This document shows positions 20,314 through 23,880 of a DNA stretch of 23,880 nucleotides, in pieces (the stretch's first letter is position 1; each line of letters starts with the position of its first letter). A program made the position numbers and the translations under genes. This DNA comes from Hypsibius dujardini (Eukaryota; Tardigrada; Eutardigrada; Parachela; Hypsibiidae): contig LRSR01006091.1 of NCBI GenBank assembly GCA_001579985.1, positions 1-23,880 on the forward strand, written 5' to 3'. Below the pieces are notes generated by a model. That model did not search any database, was not told the DNA's origin, and worked only from the letters and a program-made list of their open reading frames with translations.

Positions 20314-23300
20314 ATGGCGCTCGCAAATTTGAATTTTAGACCGCATATTAACGGCTCATCCTCCCACGGGGCGCCGGCCAATTTCGACATTGATTCTCTA
20401 CGTGGAGCGAAAGAGACGTCTTGGTCCTGGAACGTGCGTCGAAAGTTTATCTCCTTTCACCTGGGCCAGGTGCAAAATCAAATTCCCCTGGACATGCTCA
20501 ACTGCTACGCCTGGACCCTGGTCAATTCACGAACACTAGGATGCCGGTGAGTCCTGAACCGTGGATGAGATTTCCAGAGTAGGATCAGTGTAGGATCAGT
20601 GTAGGATCAGTGCAGGATCAGAGAGTAAAATTTGCAAAGCAGTAGGATCAGAGCAGAGCAGGGTTGAGCAGAGGAGTAGGATCAGAGTAGGATTTGCAGA
20701 GGAAATGTGTTTTTTTAAAGGTACGATCACGACCATATCGCCCAGCTGAATTTGTTGGCCGAAGAAGCGGGCATTGAAAATGACCTGGAAATGGGTGGAC
20801 CAACACCGCAGATCGTCTCGAGTTCGGGGTCGAGTAATAATCGCCGGGGCCGAGGACGAGGTGGTGGCGGAGGTGGTGGTCGTCCAACGGGTAAGCCAAT
20901 CAAGCAATATATCGATGATTCATCATTCTGATTTGCCAGCACTGAATATCACGTGTGTACACTAGTATATCTATCAATCAACCAACTAGCTCATTTCAGA
21001 TTCAATATTCACGGTACTGATCATTTTTAAAGTTTACGCTTTTGATTTACTTTTTTGATTTTAGATCACCGGCAGACTAACGGAAGCGGATCACATGCTC
21101 ATGGAAGCAACGGCAATTCATTAGGTATTTTATGAATGACTTCATACTGCTAGTCTGCTCATTATTACTCACTTACTCAAACGCACTTCCGGTATTTTTG
21201 ACACCCTTCCACTCCAAATTCAATTTGGAATTGATTGACATCAGCAGAATCTTATTTGGATGCCAGGGGGCGGAGCTATGGGCTAGTTTCAATATAGGCT
21301 TCCGAGTGACATTGCAAAAATGACCCATAGCTCCGCCCCCTGTCACACAAATAAGACTCTGCTAATGTCAATCGATTCCAGATCGAATTTGAAATGGAAG
21401 TATGTAAAAATCCTGGAATCAAACGTTTTTACAATGGTTGAGATCGAAAAAATTAACTTCAGAAACGTTGCTAATCAATCAATCAATCAATCAAGCCTCA
21501 GGCCATAGCACAAGGTGATGCGAGAATTTCAGAAGGCCCGCCTAACTGTCGTGTCCTACGTCTGTTTGTACTACAAACTTTGCAGTTGACTTTACACTTG
21601 CTTTCGTTATTCCTAAACAGCTCACAATCATCCACGTCCAGGGATGTTGCTGCCGCGTCCAGGGATGTTGCTGCCGCGGTCCATCCACCTGAATTCCCTG
21701 CCGGCGTCGACGAACGCCCTGGCGAATGTCAGCGGCTTCACCGTCCTCCCACCGGTTCGCCCTCAGCATCCGGTGTCGCTTTCGGCGTCATTCGTGGCGG
21801 CCCAGCAAGCTCAGCCGCCGCCGCGCATAGACCCCGGAATGATTAGAAGTAGCGCGGCGAGGCCGATCACTGTTTCGGAACTCGAAGCGCAAATGATGAA
21901 CAAGATGACCAGTAAGTGTTTATTCTCGCCTGTTTCCTTTCCCTTTGTTTTAGCACATTAGATCAACCATTTCACTAATCAGTTTTTTGGATTTATAGCG
22001 AAAAACAACTAATTCGAGCAAGCCTTGAATCCGTAAATGGGAAATTGGTCTCTTCGTTATTTATTGTTAATTTTTCGGCAAGCTTATGTGTTTTACTTGG
22101 AATCTTGGGCATTTTAGCTGGTTGGATGGTTCTTTTGATGCTTGTCTGCTGTTTATTTTGTAAATAAAAGCTGCTACTTGCACCTGACAGTTGTGTCTGT
22201 TTCGATAGCGTTGTCGTTGTCCGAGGAAACCGCCACCGGTCCCCGAAGCACCCAAGCGGTGGCCAGCTCTCGTTCAGCCGATCCATTCCTGTCTTTTGCC
22301 AAGTCGATTCGGGATGAGGCGACTACCTTGTCATCCGCAGAAGTGCGGCAGAGTATCTCCAGCAGCAGCCATGCAGCCTCGAGGAAGCCTGTCGACATAT
22401 CGGCATCTCACACGGTGGCCAGGCCCAGTCCGCAAGCTACCGCTACTGCCCTTGACCTGTTTGTCGGCGTTGTGAACTCCAGCTGTGTTGTGGCTAAGCC
22501 TAGTAACTCGACAAATGCAACGAAAACCACGCTTGATCATTCTCTCACCGCAGCACCACAGCGTCCCGTTGCAGCTGTTCTTCCTATTCAAGGTGGGTTC
22601 TTCATCCTTACCGAAGTATAATGATCTGCCAAACAAATAATAATTTCTCCATCTTTAGCGCTCAGCCTGAATTCCAACCCAAAATCAGTTGTTGTAAGTA
22701 ATGTAACTGCTCACCAACGTGGGGCTCTTCCAAACAAACCGACCAAGAAGGAGAAGGCATCGCAGCCAGTGGCGCCCTCAAGAGGTGAGTGACGTCACTT
22801 CACATTTAAAATTAGTGCCTATACCAATCAATCAATCAATCGATCGATCGATCCAGCTACTTCACTTTTCACATGCACCAATCAATCAATCAATCGACAC
22901 AATTACGTCACTTTTCACATGCACCAATCAATCAATCAATCGATCGACACAGTTACGTCACTTTTCACATGCACCAATCAATCAATCAATCAATCGACAC
23001 ACCTGCCCAACGGGAAATGATTTGTTTGGCTGTGTTCCTGGTTTTTAATTTTGTGCATGGATTATGGATGTAGGTGGCAATGCGCCCCATGCTGCAGGAC
23101 TCACCGAAGCTCTCGCCTTTCTCCGGACCCGTCCGACGGATGAAATTATTGTTCGGCAATGCGGCGATCTGGTGGAGAAAACGGCCAGCCGCATCTTGCA
23201 AGAAACCATCGACGCTAACAAGGCTGCCCGTTTTATCCGACTGGAATACAAAACCGCGACGAACCAGAAGGGTCAAGTGGAAAATATGTACGGCTTTAAA

Positions 23301-23628
23301 AATAAGTTGCTTGCCAGTCGCGCACTTGCGATTTTGCGTGAATATGTTTTACTTGGTGCTTTTCTTTTCTTCCCATTTGCAGAGTGATTGTTTGGTACAA
23401 CAACCACGCGTTGATTAGATCATCTGCAGCCGCAGCGAAAGACGCAAAGAATCGCGCGTCATTTATTTGCCTGCAAGCCTTCGTCCAGCACTTTTGCGTT
23501 GTAAAGGTAAGAATCCGCGTCCGTGACCAGGAGATCGAGATACTGCACTGCTCATGCAGATCAAAGGCATTGTGAGTGATTGATTGATTGATTGATATCA
23601 GTGGCTGGTTGATCGGTGGGTACCAGTA

Positions 23629-23670
<42 letters not shown>

Positions 23671-23880
23671 GGACACCAATGACTGATGGATACCAGTGAT
23701 TGCTTGATTGATTGATCGATACCAATGATTGATTTGTCGATACCAATGATTGATTGATTGATCGAAATTAGTGGTTGATTGATTGATCGTTACCAGTGAT
23801 TGATTGATTGATCGATACTAGCGATTGATTGATTGATCGATACCAGTGGCTGCACAGCTTGACGCCCAGCAGATGCTAGT
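20314..23880 (+). CDS. CDKN2AIP: XTBD (XRN2-binding) protein, CDKN2AIP/CARF-like, 3'-partial
   Basis: XTBD proteins dock onto the nuclear 5'-3' exoribonuclease XRN2; vertebrate CARF also acts in the p53 pathway. Exons: 20314-20546, 20721-20890, 21065-21124, 21621-21911, 22209-22592, 22659-22784, 23074-23287, 23383-23506, and a tentative start at 23858 that runs off the window. Phases agree throughout; about 534 residues are seen before the last exon (human CARF is about 580). The XTBD lies at about residues 36-105: SWNVRRKFISFHLG, then AWTLVNSRTLGCRYDHDHIA. A Gly/Arg stretch follows (RRGRGRGGGGGGGRP), then a long Ser/Ala/Thr-rich middle. The C-terminal ~100 residues end in a dsRNA-binding-like fold (FIRLEYKTATNQKGQVENI, VIVWYNNHALIRS, AAKDAKNRASFICLQAF). 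The same order occurs in CDKN2AIP; NKRF also has XTBD but different C-terminal domains. The start ATG follows a strong splice-acceptor-like tract. Confidence 0.75.
20580..20700. repeat. Minisatellite of gtaggatcag units in the first XTBD-gene intron
   Basis: Units gtaggatcagt and gtaggatcagagcag recur at least seven times in the intron 20547-20720. Lengths vary from 10 to about 20 bases. Confidence 0.85.
21187..21418. mobile_element. 232-base hairpin element in the third XTBD-gene intron
   Basis: The arms are inverted repeats of about 95 bases. The left arm runs ttccggtatttttgacaccc to cagggggcggagctatggg, the right arm from cccatagctccgccccctgt to gtaaaaatcctggaa. Inner matches include attgattgacatcagcagaa and its mirror. 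It is a separate family from the TGGCAAAAACC hairpins. Confidence 0.85.
22829..23008. repeat. ~52-base tandem repeat with (AATC)n in an XTBD-gene intron
   Basis: Four copies of a unit made of (aatc)3-5, a short cgatcgacac segment and acgtcacttttcacatgcac. They lie in the intron 22785-23073. Confidence 0.9.
23570..23850. repeat. (TTGA)n array with composite ~30-base units
   Basis: TTGA tracts alternate with cgataccagtga-like spacers, forming ~25-35-base composite units, within the intron 23507-23857 of the XTBD gene. Confidence 0.9.

Noticed and set aside
20596-20907. Minus-strand ORFs near the second XTBD-gene exon
   Set aside because: They are shadows of the exon 20721-20890 and of the gtaggatcag minisatellite.

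Overview
The window is eukaryotic, almost certainly metazoan, nuclear DNA. Genes are split into many small exons with GT..AG junctions, introns are mostly about 45 to 350 bases, and simple repeats and small palindromic elements fill introns and spacers. The two clearest proteins are typical animal families. Short introns, dense tetranucleotide arrays and possible trans-splice acceptors beside start codons point to an invertebrate; the lineage cannot be fixed from sequence alone.

Layout, left to right. (1) 1-2006 is a roughly 2 kb palindrome (foldback-like) with inner tandem subrepeats; it ends close to an NN gap at 2045-2046. (2) 2145-6524, minus: a group VI calcium-independent phospholipase A2 (PLA2G6-like; ankyrin repeats plus patatin domain), 14 exons reconstructed with consistent phases, lacking only its C-terminal exons. 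(3) 7161-9555, minus: an unrecognised, tentatively nine-exon gene with a polyadenylation signal. (4) 10603-12013, plus: an unrecognised seven-exon gene with AATAAA. (5) 12401-19320, minus: a complete P5B ATPase (ATP13A2/3/4/5 group; polyamine exporters), 27 exons, about 1263 residues, all catalytic motifs present. (6) 20314 to the right edge, plus: a CDKN2AIP/CARF-like gene with an N-terminal XRN2-binding (XTBD) domain and a C-terminal dsRNA-binding-like domain, running off the window.

No operon logic links these genes. ATP13A and the XTBD gene are divergent across about 1 kb that probably holds both promoters; gene 4 and ATP13A converge. Noncoding DNA carries at least five hairpin, MITE-like elements, tetranucleotide arrays built on CAGA, CCGA, TCCG and TTGA, and minisatellites. 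Exon models were made by hand from splice motifs, frame and family similarity; no transcript or database search was available. No CRISPR, bacterial, viral or tRNA/rRNA gene was seen.
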